A DNA stretch of 64,000 nt from CAJBVG01 sp943371235 (GCA_943371235.1 CALRTZ010000001.1:85506-149505), one strand, 5' to 3'; positions 22,778-32,931 are shown, counted from the first letter of the stretch. The notes: generated from the letters alone by a model not told the origin. Made by a program: numbers and translations.

Positions 22778-25327
22778 TTAATTATCCCCACAATTATTTA
22801 CATATGTAGCCGATTGACCTGTAATAGCAGACCCTACAGGTGCTATGTTCGGACTAAATGTTCCTCCACAAATTGTACCTTGATTACAATATATAGTTGA
22901 ATTATTGCCTGGTTTATTTGTTATTGTTCCTGTCCCTGAAATAGAATTATTCTTTAATAATGTTCGCTCTAAATACAGTGCAGCAGCGCTTCCATTTAAT
23001 GTAGCATTTACACCTGTGCTTAAATCTAGGGTTCCTGTATTAAAGGCAGGATCTTTACCTACGAAATGTAATCCAACACCCTGTGTGTTTGTTACTGTTA
23101 TTGTTGCTCTTGTATTGTCTAATGAACCTGCAACTTTTACAGTCGACTTACCCGTTGCAGGATTACCAATATTTAAAGTTTTACCCATCACTACTGTAAC
23201 GTTCCCATTTATAGTTAGATTTACTCCAGAAATAGTATCATTACCAATATATAAATGGTCGTTATTATCAACCTGAAAATCTGTACAACCAGTTAATAAT
23301 GGAAAAAAGTTTAGCAAATCATTATCAATATTACCCAATACGGTATTATTGAAAATCCAAATGCTACCAGAATTTTCAACACCAGAAAACGAATACGAAT
23401 TTGAAGTGTTAATTCTTAAAATTCCATCATCGTTTATAAATTCACTAGAAAGATTTAAGCTTGAATTAATATTTAATTTATACCCTTGGTTTATTACTAA
23501 ATTTTCAAGATAAACTACCTCAGGGGAATTCTCTGGATTTCCAATTATAAACTGGGTATTAATGTCTGCATAGCCGTTTAATTGTATATCTTGTGAACTA
23601 TTGTTGCCGTGTATGTAAAATTGATATAACCCTGTAACTGGATTAGATAAACTAAAAGTACCGGCAACATCCCATACAAAAATTGAATTCCTACTAGCGG
23701 TTATTATACCATTATCATTATCAAAATTACTAGCTGAGGTAACTCTTAAATCTGCCCCGTTTAAATTTACTGTACCCAAATTAGTAAGTATTGAAAGAAT
23801 ATTTACTCTGGTACAAAGTTCTAAAGTGGCATTAGATGATATAATGAATTCGTCTGTGGTCGAAAAATTAAATCCTGACTGAGTGATAGTTAAAGTTTCA
23901 CCCGACATTATTGAAAATTTTGACCAGTTGATATTAGAAAAACTAAAATTTGAAGATATGGTTCCTGTTAATGCTACACTACCTGTACCTGCAGGATTAA
24001 CTCCTGAGAACGGACTAGCAACTTGGGGGCTACAATTCCACAGCAAATTACCATTAATTGTTAAGGTGCCATTATTCGTAATTGGCTGAGTAGTTTCTAA
24101 AATTCCACCAGATAAAATAGTTAATGAAATGCTCGATGGAATAGTTAATATTAAACTAGCTAAATTTAATGTTGATCCAGAGTTTATACTCAAATTACTT
24201 AACACTGAAACTGATTTAATATTATAACATAATTGACTTAAATCTAAAGTAGCGTTTGATGCCAATGTTCCTTGCAATTGCAATGTACCTCCTTGAATTA
24301 AATACATTGAATTATAGGCATTACTTGGGGTGAAGGTTGCACCTAAATCCCAAACAACAGTGCCTGCATTTGCAATCGAGCTATTGTTTACAAGAATCCC
24401 TTTACAAACTAATGTATAACCTGAGGTTATAGTAAATGTAGAATTGTTTGTTAATGTGTCGCCTGCATTGATAAATACAGTACTATTATTTGCTAATGGC
24501 ACAATACTTTGCAAGTTGGTTTGACTGTTAATTAGGCCAGACAAACTAATAATCCCATTCGATTGATTGTTGATATTATTACCTTGGTAATTCGCATTTG
24601 GTAATACGCTAGTTATTGTTCCTTGATTGTTTATAACTCCACCATTATTAATTCTACCGCTGTTAACAATTTTACCATTGTTTTGCACTATTCCACTTGA
24701 ATCTATTCTAAATATTCCATTTGCGGTATTATCACTTGTAATGGTTCCTGTATTTATTAGTGAACCTGTATTTATGTAAAAACCATAGCAGTGCCCACGT
24801 CCATCTTTCTCAAAATCAGTTTGGCTTATAAATACATTTGCATTATTAATAAACTGTGTGTTATCATCGCTCAAATAAATCCCAAACCCTATGCCACCTG
24901 TATTATTATGCGCAGAAATTGTAACGCTACCATTGTTCGTAATTTTACCATTCTGGCTACAAGACATTCCGTTTGCATTATAAGTAGCACCATTATCTAA
25001 CCCAGTAGCAATTATATTCAATACACCGCCAGTATTTATAACTACTTGTGAGTCATTGTATAAACAAATACCTGTTTTTTGAGGGGATCCTCCTGCAATA
25101 GAAATTACATTTACATTAATTGTACCATTTATAGTTAAACTTCCGCTGGTACCAGCTGCACCTAGTTGAACTAGGTTTCCAAAACCATTATACCCCATTT
25201 TGCTACTATCTATTGATACAGTAATACCCGTATTAATCGTAATAGTGTCGTTTGTTCCTGGAACATTACCACCTTGCCATACAGAGGGGCTATTCCAATC
25301 TCCTGAATTAATTGCTGTGCAGTTCAT
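22778..25327 (-). CDS. Asn-rich beta-strand-repeat protein without signal peptide or sorting domain
   Basis: The 849-residue product is almost entirely short Asn/Gly/Thr/Ser-rich strands (NNGTI, NGTINVN and similar), as in parallel beta-helix surface adhesins. It starts MNCTAINSGDWNSPSVW, the module that follows the signal peptide in the two giant proteins at 37.4 and 42.6 kb, but there is no signal peptide. An in-frame TAA lies 15 bp upstream of the ATG. The C-terminus (ATYVNNCGDN) has no T9SS domain, and stops follow at once. It may be a remnant that lost both ends, or an export-independent product. The open frame is otherwise intact over 2.5 kb. Confidence 0.7.
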   Translation of the reverse strand: MNCTAINSGDWNSPSVWQGGNVPGTNDTITINTGITVSIDSSKMGYNGFGNLVQLGAAGTSGSLTINGTINVNVISIAGGSPQKTGICLYNDSQVVINTGGVLNIIATGLDNGATYNANGMSCSQNGKITNNGSVTISAHNNTGGIGFGIYLSDDNTQFINNANVFISQTDFEKDGRGHCYGFYINTGSLINTGTITSDNTANGIFRIDSSGIVQNNGKIVNSGRINNGGVINNQGTITSVLPNANYQGNNINNQSNGIISLSGLINSQTNLQSIVPLANNSTVFINAGDTLTNNSTFTITSGYTLVCKGILVNNSSIANAGTVVWDLGATFTPSNAYNSMYLIQGGTLQLQGTLASNATLDLSQLCYNIKSVSVLSNLSINSGSTLNLASLILTIPSSISLTILSGGILETTQPITNNGTLTINGNLLWNCSPQVASPFSGVNPAGTGSVALTGTISSNFSFSNINWSKFSIMSGETLTITQSGFNFSTTDEFIISSNATLELCTRVNILSILTNLGTVNLNGADLRVTSASNFDNDNGIITASRNSIFVWDVAGTFSLSNPVTGLYQFYIHGNNSSQDIQLNGYADINTQFIIGNPENSPEVVYLENLVINQGYKLNINSSLNLSSEFINDDGILRINTSNSYSFSGVENSGSIWIFNNTVLGNIDNDLLNFFPLLTGCTDFQVDNNDHLYIGNDTISGVNLTINGNVTVVMGKTLNIGNPATGKSTVKVAGSLDNTRATITVTNTQGVGLHFVGKDPAFNTGTLDLSTGVNATLNGSAAALYLERTLLKNNSISGTGTITNKPGNNSTIYCNQGTICGGTFSPNIAPVGSAITGQSATYVNNCGDN

Positions 25328-25400
25328 AGTGTTGTGTTTTTAAATTTAATTGATGATATTTTTTTATAGTAATAATAAAATATGAATAAATTTCCAAACA

Positions 25401-25428
25401 AAAAAGGACCTGTTTTCAAGTCCTTTTT
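25401..25428 (-). terminator. Terminator of the BNR/PKD protein gene
   Basis: AAAAAGGAC / GTCCTTTTT with an internal 10-nt loop, and A/T runs on both sides. It lies 50 bp beyond the stop at 25478 on the minus strand, with the repeat in between. Confidence 0.7.
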
Positions 25429-25430
25429 CT

Positions 25431-25496
25431 ATTTTCTAATTTCTTTTTTCTAATAGCTTTTTTCTAATGACTAACGACTAATTACTAACGACCAAC
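25431..25496. repeat. Heptamer repeat, GTCATTA family, overlapping the end of the BNR gene
   Basis: Read on the minus strand, GTCGTTA, GTAATTA, GTCGTTA and GTCATTA units are followed by GAAAAAA-like units. The repeat starts inside the coding region, so the last codons (VVSN and stop) are themselves repeat units. The first half is the same family as 4702-4733. Confidence 0.7.
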
Positions 25497-28400
25497 TTTA
25501 GTTCCTTCGTACCGTACTCCGTGCTCAACCGCACAATGTACATCCCTTGCACTCGTTCTGTTAATTCAATTTTATACATTCCTTTTGTTTGTATTTCGTT
25601 GAAATTTAGATCTTGAACTACTTGCCCCAATACGTTTATAATTTTAACACTCACATTTGCATTTTCTATTAACGAATATTGCAAAGTAAACGTACCATTT
25701 GTTGGGTTCGGGTAAACACTTGCATCGTTAAATACTTTCGTATTTTGAACACCTGTTAAAATCAAAATTACCGTATCAGAAATATTCGCACATCCATTGG
25801 TATCGGTAATTTCTACTTTATATGATCCCGTTTCGATAACATGAAATACTCTCTCTGTTGCAAATGGTATTTGAACATTATTTTTATACCATTGGTAAAA
25901 GGCAGCTTCTGTACTTGTTAAAGAAGTAGTATCTCTTGTTATTAATGGCTTAGTTGGTTTTGGTGAAACTGTAACCGTAGTAACATCAGAATTTATAGAA
26001 CAAGAACCATTGGTAGCACTCGCTTTCACAAAATAATTTCCCGTGTTATTTACAGTTAAGCTTGCTTGTGTGGCACCCGATATTGCGACACCATCTTTGT
26101 ACCATTGTACATTTGAACTAACAGAAGAAATTAAATTTGTACTTTCTGGATCGCAAAGCTCTGTACCTGCAGAACTAGTGATAACTGGTTTCGCTGGTAA
26201 TGGTGTTGCCGTTACTATAAAATCACTTGATGTACTTTCGCAGCCAAATGTATTCGTAATTTTTACTTTATAGGTACCCGATTCTTTTACTACTAAACTG
26301 TTCGCTGTTGCATTTTGAATTGGAATATTATTTTTATACCAACTATAAGTGTTCGCTGACCCAGTTTGTAATACAGTACTATCACCATCACAAAAACTAT
26401 TAAACCCTATTACATTTGGAGGGTTCGGACTTGGGTTTGTGGTTAATTGTACACCAGAAGAAACAGATGAACAAGTACCATCAATTACTTCAACCGTATA
26501 AGTTCCGGCAGCAGTTGCGTTATAAAATGATAAGTTTGCATTCTGAATTGCATTACCATTTAAATACCATTGGTAGGTAAGATTAGTTCCTAAGTTTGCA
26601 CTTAATACGATAGATTGACCTACACAAAAACTAGTAGTGCTTGGTGGATTAATAGCAGCAGTTACTGTTTGTAAACTTAATTTAAAAATTCCACCCGTTG
26701 TACTGCTTGTATTAAATCCGCCTGTCCACCCGGTTGTTTCATTAAAGAAACCTAAAGCTGTGTGTTGGATATTATCGATGGCAGTCCAAGTTGCTCCATC
26801 ATCGGTACTGTAAGCTGTACCAGAACCTCCAGTAGTTGCTCCAGAAATGTAATAAGTGCTTGTTGTGCCCGGTACATATTCTATTGCCGACTTAGCTGTT
26901 ATACCTGCTGTGTTAGCAGTTGAAAGAGTCCATGTTGCTCCAGCATCAGTTGTTTTATATAATCCAACATCAGCTTGTGTACTCGGATTTAATCCAGTAA
27001 CATATCCATTGTTTGCATCTCTAAATGCTAAATTTGTAAGCGTAATATTTACACCAAGCGGTGTGCTTGCAGCTGCCCATGTTGCGCCTTTATTGGTACT
27101 TCTAAATATTCTTCCTTTGGTAGTGGTAAACCAAATGTTGTTTCCGTAGGTAGTAAAATATCCTACCGTTCCATATTCATCGGCTGCTAAAATTGCAGGA
27201 ATGTTCGCAGAGTTTACCCTCGTCCAAGTAGTACCTCCATTGCTGGTGGTATAAATTTCTAAATACCCACCTGCTGGGTCGCCTTGTGCAACTCCATCAT
27301 TTGCATTAAAGAAATGCACAAAGTTTATAAATGAAGAAGCTGTGTTATAAGTTGCAGTAGTTTGCTTTGTCCAAGTTGTGCCACCATTTACTGTTTTGTA
27401 AACACCTTGTGCAGTAACCGTTGTAGTGGTTGGGTATATAGATGCCCAAGCAGTATCTGAATGTGTTGACGTAATATTTGCTAATCCATAACTGGTTGAA
27501 CCTACGTTAATAGAACTTGGCGTCCATGTAGTTCCTCCATTAATTGTTTTAGAATATTCTCTTATCGTTGCTCCTCCTCCACTTCCATCGTACGCTACTG
27601 CCCAAACAACATTTGCATTTACTACTTCTATACTTTCTATCCCTCGGTTCAAAGTAGTAAATCCAGTTGCCTGTTCTGCCCACGATTTACAACTTGGTGC
27701 TGAACCAGTATTTACGGTTATATAAGATGCTTTAGTTTCTACATCCGATCCTGTTCCGTTAGTAGCTGTTAAACTTACAGCATACGTGCCTGCAGTATTA
27801 TAAGTTATACTTGGGTTTTGCGAGGTAGAACTTGATGGTGTTCCTCCTGTAAAGGTCCATGCCCAAGAAGTAGGTGTATTTGTAGATAAATCGCTAAAGG
27901 CTACCGTTTGCCCTACCGAAATAGTTGTACTACTTGCCGAAAAGTTAGCAACAGGTGCTAAATTTACTGCATTAACGGTAATGTATGCTGCTTTAGTTTC
28001 TACATCAGATCCACCGGCATTCGTAGCTGTTAAACTTACAGCATATGTCCCTGCAGTATTGTAAGTAATACTTGGATTTTGTGAGGTAGAACTTGATGGT
28101 GTTCCTCCTGTAAAGGTCCATGCCCATGAGCTTGGTGTATTTGAAGATAAATCTGTAAAATTAACAGTTTGTCCAGCTGTAATTGTGTTATTGCTTGCCC
28201 CAAAATTTGCTACAGGTGCTGCTACTGTCGAACTGTATAAATCAGATTGCCACAAGCCTCTTCCAAAAGTTGCTGCTCTAATTTTTCCTGTTGCATAATG
28301 GATGTCTAAATCCAGCACTTTTACATTTGGCAATCCGGTCATAAACGATGTCCATGCTATGGTGTTACTTTTGTAATAAATCCCAACATCTGTACCTACA

Positions 28401-30517
28401 TAAATAGCATCATCGCTTCCGTTCTGAAACTCTATTGTGTTTGCGGGAATATTTGGCAAGCCTGTAGAAACGTTCGTCCAACTTGTGCCTCCATTAGAAC
28501 TAAAATAAACTTTCGCCGTAGAAACATAACCAGAAAAACTTACCCAAATTTTATCAGCATCGGTATTAGAAACAGCAACACTTGTAATGGTAGCTTGTGA
28601 TACCGGTAAACCCGTAACGATGTTTGTCCAACTTGTTCCTCCATTGGTAGTTTTAAATAATTTATTTGGAGTTCCTGCATATAATACGTTTGCATTGCTC
28701 GGCGCAATGGCAATTACCTCATACAAATCTCCATTACTTAAATTACTAGTGATGGTAGTCCATGAGCTACCACTATTGGTCGATTTGTAAATTTCATTAT
28801 AACCTGCAAAAATAGTTGATGAAGTTGTTGGATGTAATACATAAGGCGTAATCCATGCACCATCAGGCGAACCCGCAGGTTTAATAGATGAATATGAAGC
28901 ACCCCCATTAGTAGATTTTCTAATATCACCATATTGAATGGCTGAGTACACAATGTTTGCATTATTATAATCAACTATAGGTTGCATACCGTCTCCACCT
29001 AAAACAGATTGCCATGCGGTAGAACTATATCTATTTGTGCCATTATCTTGCGCTCCTGCATACACAATTTCTGCATTCGTTTTCGCAATGCTAATTCTGT
29101 AAAATTGTGAAATTTGTAACCCATTACTTAGGTCGGTCCAACTGGTTCCTCCATTTGTAGATTTTCTAATTCCACCATCATTACCAGAAAAAATAGTAGA
29201 GGATGCTGGTTGAAATTCAAAATAATGTTGATCGGCATGTAAGAATGGCAAATTGCCCGAATTCCCCGAATACCAATGTCCAGTAATTGCGAACGATGTA
29301 CCTCCATTGGTAGATTTCCATGCATTAACACCTCCCACATAAATTAAATTAGCATCTAATGGCGATACTGCAATAGTTAAATCATACCACCCTTGGCCTC
29401 CTGCATTTGCACCCAACTCATCACCCGCTAATATATTCGGAGTGCTGTTTACAAGTGTATAAGATGCTCCACTATTTGTTGATTTATATAAACCCTTATA
29501 CCCTGCATCGTTGTTACAAATTAATGCATATACAACTGCAGTATTTGCCGCTGTAACTGCCACTGAAATTCTTAATGCATCTGTGGTAGGAATACCAGTT
29601 GCAACGGTAAAAGAGGTACCTCCATTTGTTGAAACATACATTTTTGCACTCGTTGTGTTTGCGTATGATGCAGCATATACAATATTCGGATCTCCTGGTT
29701 TAAATTCTGCATCAGAAAATATTCCTGTAACAATCGTTGTCCAAGTTACGCCTGCATTCGCAGTTCTCATAAGTCCTGCATTTGTAGCAGCTATTAAGAT
29801 GTCCGGGTTTGTAGGGTTTATAAGTAACCTTCCTATTCTGTACCTGCTTGATGTGGCTTGCGTAAAACCAGTTGTGTTCCACGTTGCTCCTCCGTCTATA
29901 CTCTTCAATACTCCTATACTATACGTATCTGATGCGTCATAGTCGCCCGTTGCCAAATACATAATGTTTGAGTTAGTTGGATGTATCGCAATATCCGAAA
30001 CTCCTAGCGTTGCAAAATTATCTGTATTACTTGTCCAAGTGGTTCCTCCATTCGTGGTTTTCCATAATCCTCCACCAGGTGTACCAATCCATATATTGTT
30101 ATTATTTTGTGGATCAAATCGCACACAATTAATTCTTCCAATTCCAGCAGATGGATACGACAAACCATTAGTAGGAACATTTGTAGGTCCCATTGCTGTC
30201 CAATTCCCTGCAGCAGTACTTCTTTGTGAGGTGTTTACTAATGCACTTAACTCTTTGGAAATTATTTCTGATGGTAAAAAGCCTGTAGGATATACCCTTG
30301 GTGCCATAAAAGCTTCGTACCTTTTAAATTGTTTGTACCCATTACCTTTCGTAACTTCTTTACCCTCCCAAGCACTGTAAAATGCTCTCTGTAAATCGTA
30401 AAAATTTACATTCGGATCTTTCATCATCATTGTCCACGTTAAGGGTTGCTCTTGCGACCATGTAGATTGGAAACTTAGCAATAAAATGAGGGTGAGTAAT
30501 GTTAGTATTTTTTTCAT
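25478..30517 (-). CDS. Giant BNR / PKD / Ig-like T9SS surface protein
   Basis: The 1679-residue protein has a signal peptide (MKKILTLLTLILLLSFQSTWS) and then a sortilin/BNR-type propeller region (about 90-765) with many KTTNGGTTW motifs. Two nearly identical PKD domains follow (about 767-935), then a second BNR block (about 960-1320), three Ig-like modules with WYKNN motifs (about 1330-1590) and a T9SS type A sorting domain (SVYPNPTNGTF to KLVVSN). BNR repeats occur in glycosidases and carbohydrate binders, but no sialidase catalytic residues are apparent, so adhesion or polymer binding is more likely. It begins 1 bp after the small lipoprotein gene. Confidence 0.85.
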   Translation of the reverse strand: MKKILTLLTLILLLSFQSTWSQEQPLTWTMMMKDPNVNFYDLQRAFYSAWEGKEVTKGNGYKQFKRYEAFMAPRVYPTGFLPSEIISKELSALVNTSQRSTAAGNWTAMGPTNVPTNGLSYPSAGIGRINCVRFDPQNNNNIWIGTPGGGLWKTTNGGTTWTSNTDNFATLGVSDIAIHPTNSNIMYLATGDYDASDTYSIGVLKSIDGGATWNTTGFTQATSSRYRIGRLLINPTNPDILIAATNAGLMRTANAGVTWTTIVTGIFSDAEFKPGDPNIVYAASYANTTSAKMYVSTNGGTSFTVATGIPTTDALRISVAVTAANTAVVYALICNNDAGYKGLYKSTNSGASYTLVNSTPNILAGDELGANAGGQGWYDLTIAVSPLDANLIYVGGVNAWKSTNGGTSFAITGHWYSGNSGNLPFLHADQHYFEFQPASSTIFSGNDGGIRKSTNGGTSWTDLSNGLQISQFYRISIAKTNAEIVYAGAQDNGTNRYSSTAWQSVLGGDGMQPIVDYNNANIVYSAIQYGDIRKSTNGGASYSSIKPAGSPDGAWITPYVLHPTTSSTIFAGYNEIYKSTNSGSSWTTITSNLSNGDLYEVIAIAPSNANVLYAGTPNKLFKTTNGGTSWTNIVTGLPVSQATITSVAVSNTDADKIWVSFSGYVSTAKVYFSSNGGTSWTNVSTGLPNIPANTIEFQNGSDDAIYVGTDVGIYYKSNTIAWTSFMTGLPNVKVLDLDIHYATGKIRAATFGRGLWQSDLYSSTVAAPVANFGASNNTITAGQTVNFTDLSSNTPSSWAWTFTGGTPSSSTSQNPSITYNTAGTYAVSLTATNAGGSDVETKAAYITVNAVNLAPVANFSASSTTISVGQTVAFSDLSTNTPTSWAWTFTGGTPSSSTSQNPSITYNTAGTYAVSLTATNGTGSDVETKASYITVNTGSAPSCKSWAEQATGFTTLNRGIESIEVVNANVVWAVAYDGSGGGATIREYSKTINGGTTWTPSSINVGSTSYGLANITSTHSDTAWASIYPTTTTVTAQGVYKTVNGGTTWTKQTTATYNTASSFINFVHFFNANDGVAQGDPAGGYLEIYTTSNGGTTWTRVNSANIPAILAADEYGTVGYFTTYGNNIWFTTTKGRIFRSTNKGATWAAASTPLGVNITLTNLAFRDANNGYVTGLNPSTQADVGLYKTTDAGATWTLSTANTAGITAKSAIEYVPGTTSTYYISGATTGGSGTAYSTDDGATWTAIDNIQHTALGFFNETTGWTGGFNTSSTTGGIFKLSLQTVTAAINPPSTTSFCVGQSIVLSANLGTNLTYQWYLNGNAIQNANLSFYNATAAGTYTVEVIDGTCSSVSSGVQLTTNPSPNPPNVIGFNSFCDGDSTVLQTGSANTYSWYKNNIPIQNATANSLVVKESGTYKVKITNTFGCESTSSDFIVTATPLPAKPVITSSAGTELCDPESTNLISSVSSNVQWYKDGVAISGATQASLTVNNTGNYFVKASATNGSCSINSDVTTVTVSPKPTKPLITRDTTSLTSTEAAFYQWYKNNVQIPFATERVFHVIETGSYKVEITDTNGCANISDTVILILTGVQNTKVFNDASVYPNPTNGTFTLQYSLIENANVSVKIINVLGQVVQDLNFNEIQTKGMYKIELTERVQGMYIVRLSTEYGTKELKLVVSN
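27715..28215 (-). repeat. Tandem duplication of a PKD-domain segment (261-bp unit)
   Basis: Two copies of an 87-codon unit lie head to tail within the BNR/PKD gene. A block of over 40 bp beginning GAGGTAGAACTTGATGGTG occurs at 27822 and again at 28083, an offset of exactly 261 bp, and flanking sequence is also very similar. The reading frame is preserved. The duplication looks recent because synonymous sites are largely unchanged. Confidence 0.85.
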
Positions 30518-30518
30518 G

Positions 30519-30950
30519 TTATTGATTTATTGGTGAATTTATTAGTTCAAATTTTTCGATGATAGTTTTCTTTAACTTATTTTTTTCGAAATAAAACAGC
30601 ACAAATTTTGCATCCGCAATACCCGACAATTGTATATCGTTTCCAACATTGCTAAATAATAAATTAACTGTATCCGATGGGTTAAATGCCGTTAAACGTT
30701 GTCCACTATTATCATACATTACTAATGATAATTCTTTTTCATTTAACATTACTTTCTGAAAAGTTAGTTGGTCGGAACCCAATTGCGGAATAAAAACAAC
30801 TTTATAGTGTGCAGATTTTGCAGATCCTTGCCTACCTGGCATCTGCATTTTTACTTCTTTTTTTATAATTAATATCGAATTGTTTTTACATGAACTGAAA
30901 AAACTTGCTGTAATTATAAAAAGTAAAAAGAAGTGCCGATTTAGAAACAT
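30519..30950 (-). CDS. Small hypothetical lipoprotein
   Basis: The 143-residue product has a lipoprotein signal with lipobox FSSC (about Cys21) and a soluble remainder rich in beta-type sequence (YKVVFIPQLG, KELSLVMYDNSGQ). I recognise no domain. Its stop codon is separated by one base from the start of the giant BNR/PKD gene, so the two are almost certainly one transcript. It may be a surface partner or assembly factor of that protein. Confidence 0.65.
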   Translation of the reverse strand: MFLNRHFFLLFIITASFFSSCKNNSILIIKKEVKMQMPGRQGSAKSAHYKVVFIPQLGSDQLTFQKVMLNEKELSLVMYDNSGQRLTAFNPSDTVNLLFSNVGNDIQLSGIADAKFVLFYFEKNKLKKTIIEKFELINSPINQ

Positions 30951-30963
30951 ACTCTAATATCGA

Positions 30964-31020
30964 CAAAAAAACCTCAACCTATATACCTATTTAGTAGTAT
31001 TTTAAAATAAATTGAGGTTT
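30964..31020 (-). terminator. Terminator of the purT-SDR-VOC operon
   Basis: AAACCTCAA / TTGAGGTTT form a 9-bp stem around a long 34-nt loop, followed on the minus strand by TTTT. It lies 22 bp beyond the stop of the VOC gene. The long loop lowers confidence. Confidence 0.55.
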
Positions 31021-31041
31021 GGAATATTGTATTCGAAATAT

Positions 31042-32109
31042 CTAATCTTTCACTCTAGCTAAAGAAAGTGCCGTTATCATCCAATTAGGCAATGATTTCT
31101 CGGGCGAACGTTTCCTCAAGTCTAAATAAAATCCGATTTTTTTAATAATAGGCACCCTATGTGTTTCCACAAATTCAATTAGCGTACCATCTGGATCTTC
31201 GATGTATGCAAAATGCCCAGCAGCCTCCCCCATATCAAAACTCTCTGCACTATTTACAGTAAACGGGTAATTTAATTTTGCGCATTTCTCTTCTAAACTT
31301 TTCATTCCATTTATATCAAAACATAAATGAATAAAACCTAAATCGCCCCAAAATCTGTTTTTATAAATTTTATTTACCGCCCTGCCTTCTACTTGTACTA
31401 ATTCTAGTTGCGATGGACCTAATAATTTACTGAACCCACCAATTCTTTCTTTAGAATGTGTTAATAAAACTCTGTGAAATAATCCGTCACCACCATCAAT
31501 TCCATTGAAATCTTTGAACGTATCTTTCTTATCATATACTACCACATCATAACCTAAAACATCTCTATAAAAATCCATCGATTTTTCCATGTCAGATACC
31601 CCAATCACACAGCCTGCAATTCCACCCGTTAAATCTTTTCTTACTTTAAACCAAAACTCATCATGAACTATTTCAAACAAATTTCCATAGGGATCTTTTA
31701 AAAAGAAATGAGGCTTACCTGCAGGGTCGTTTGCTAATTCAGTAACAATATCTAATTTATTTTCTTTGGCGTAGGCATACATTTCGGGCACATTTCTGCA
31801 TTTTATTTTTGCAGCATAAATTCCTAAATCACCTAGTAAAATTTTAAAATCGGGAGCTACAGGTGTACGTTGCGTGTATTGCCATATTTCAAATCCTCCA
31901 CCACCTGCAATGTTTAAGGCTAAAATTGCATAACGCTCTTGAGGTTTTCCACCGGTGTATGGTAACATTAAATCTGCAACATCTGCACTTTTAAAAACAG
32001 GAATGTCCATGCTCAAATTTTTACGATACCATGTCCATGCTTGCTCTGCATCTTTTACTCCAATTCCTATTTGCTGAATACCACTTATAATTACTGATTT
32101 ACTCGACAT
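31042..32109 (-). CDS. Two-domain VOC (glyoxalase/dioxygenase superfamily) protein
   Basis: The 355-residue cytoplasmic protein has two vicinal-oxygen-chelate modules, about 8-150 (IQQIGIGVKDAEQAWTWY to PYGNLFEIVHDE) and 165-320 (GCVIGVSDMEKSMDFYRDV to DPDGTLIEFVETH). Each ends in the Glu-bearing strand typical of metal-binding VOC enzymes. Possible activities include isomerase, dioxygenase or lyase; the substrate is unknown. It is the last gene of an operon with an SDR oxidoreductase (12-bp gap) and purT, so it and the SDR may act on the same small molecule. Confidence 0.75.
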   Translation of the reverse strand: MSSKSVIISGIQQIGIGVKDAEQAWTWYRKNLSMDIPVFKSADVADLMLPYTGGKPQERYAILALNIAGGGGFEIWQYTQRTPVAPDFKILLGDLGIYAAKIKCRNVPEMYAYAKENKLDIVTELANDPAGKPHFFLKDPYGNLFEIVHDEFWFKVRKDLTGGIAGCVIGVSDMEKSMDFYRDVLGYDVVVYDKKDTFKDFNGIDGGDGLFHRVLLTHSKERIGGFSKLLGPSQLELVQVEGRAVNKIYKNRFWGDLGFIHLCFDINGMKSLEEKCAKLNYPFTVNSAESFDMGEAAGHFAYIEDPDGTLIEFVETHRVPIIKKIGFYLDLRKRSPEKSLPNWMITALSLARVKD

Positions 32110-32121
32110 ATCTATGTTGTT

Positions 32122-32919
32122 TTAGTTAGGTTTTACTTTTAATACAAATTTATAATACAAGGATGGGAACCATCTCTTCATATACACTAAAATTAATTCC
32201 TCTCTTCCAATTAATAATTCTACTTTCTTTTTACGTACACCTTTCAAAATTTTCTCTGCACACAAATCTGCAGCTATCCCTTTTTCTTGTGCTTCATCCA
32301 TTACTCCGTGTTGTGTACCGTCAGCTTTTATAGCATTAATAGAAATATTGGTGTGTATCCTGCCGGGGTAAACCAAGGTTACATAAATTGGAATATCTTT
32401 TAATTCTAAACGGAGTGTTTCAAAAAATCCAACCAATGCATGTTTTGCTGCACTGTAAGCCGAACGGTAATGAAAACCATACTTTCCGGCCACGCTGCTA
32501 ATTACAATGATGTGCCCCGACTGTTGTTTCTGAAAATAAGGCAATACTTCTTTTGTTAAGCCCACTTGCGAAAAATAATCTAACTCCATTACCTTTCTAT
32601 CAATTTCTATCGGTGTATCTACTATTAAAGAACGCTGACTAATTCCTGCATTGTTGCATAAAAAATCAATTTTTCCGAAATAAGAATTTGCTTGGGCTAC
32701 AATGTTTTTAAACGATTGTATATCGAGCATATCAAAACTTAATACTTCACATTTATCTGTAAAAAGCAAACAGTTTTTTTGTACAGCTTCTAATGCTTCC
32801 TTGTTTCTTCCAGATAAAATTAAATACGCACCTTTTTTTGCATAAGAATAAGCCAGTGCTTCTCCAATTCCTGAAGATGCTCCTGTAATCCACGCCACTT
32901 TATTTTTAAATTCTTCCAT
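32122..32919 (-). CDS. SDR-family oxidoreductase
   Basis: The 265-residue classical short-chain dehydrogenase has the cofactor loop TGASSGIG (12-19), NNAG (89-92), the catalytic Ser in VISSVAG (141/142) and YSAAK (Tyr155, Lys159). Arg38 after the second strand (SGRNK) suggests NADP. The substrate is not predictable. It lies 12 bp after purT and 12 bp before the VOC gene, forming a three-gene operon whose last two members look metabolically linked. Confidence 0.85.
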   Translation of the reverse strand: MEEFKNKVAWITGASSGIGEALAYSYAKKGAYLILSGRNKEALEAVQKNCLLFTDKCEVLSFDMLDIQSFKNIVAQANSYFGKIDFLCNNAGISQRSLIVDTPIEIDRKVMELDYFSQVGLTKEVLPYFQKQQSGHIIVISSVAGKYGFHYRSAYSAAKHALVGFFETLRLELKDIPIYVTLVYPGRIHTNISINAIKADGTQHGVMDEAQEKGIAADLCAEKILKGVRKKKVELLIGREELILVYMKRWFPSLYYKFVLKVKPN

Positions 32920-32931
32920 TATAAATTTACC

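Noticed and set aside
25478..30517. Sialidase activity for the BNR protein
   Set aside because: The repeats are of the GGTTW sortilin/BNR kind, but the arginine triad and the Asp/Tyr/Glu catalytic residues of sialidases could not be located.
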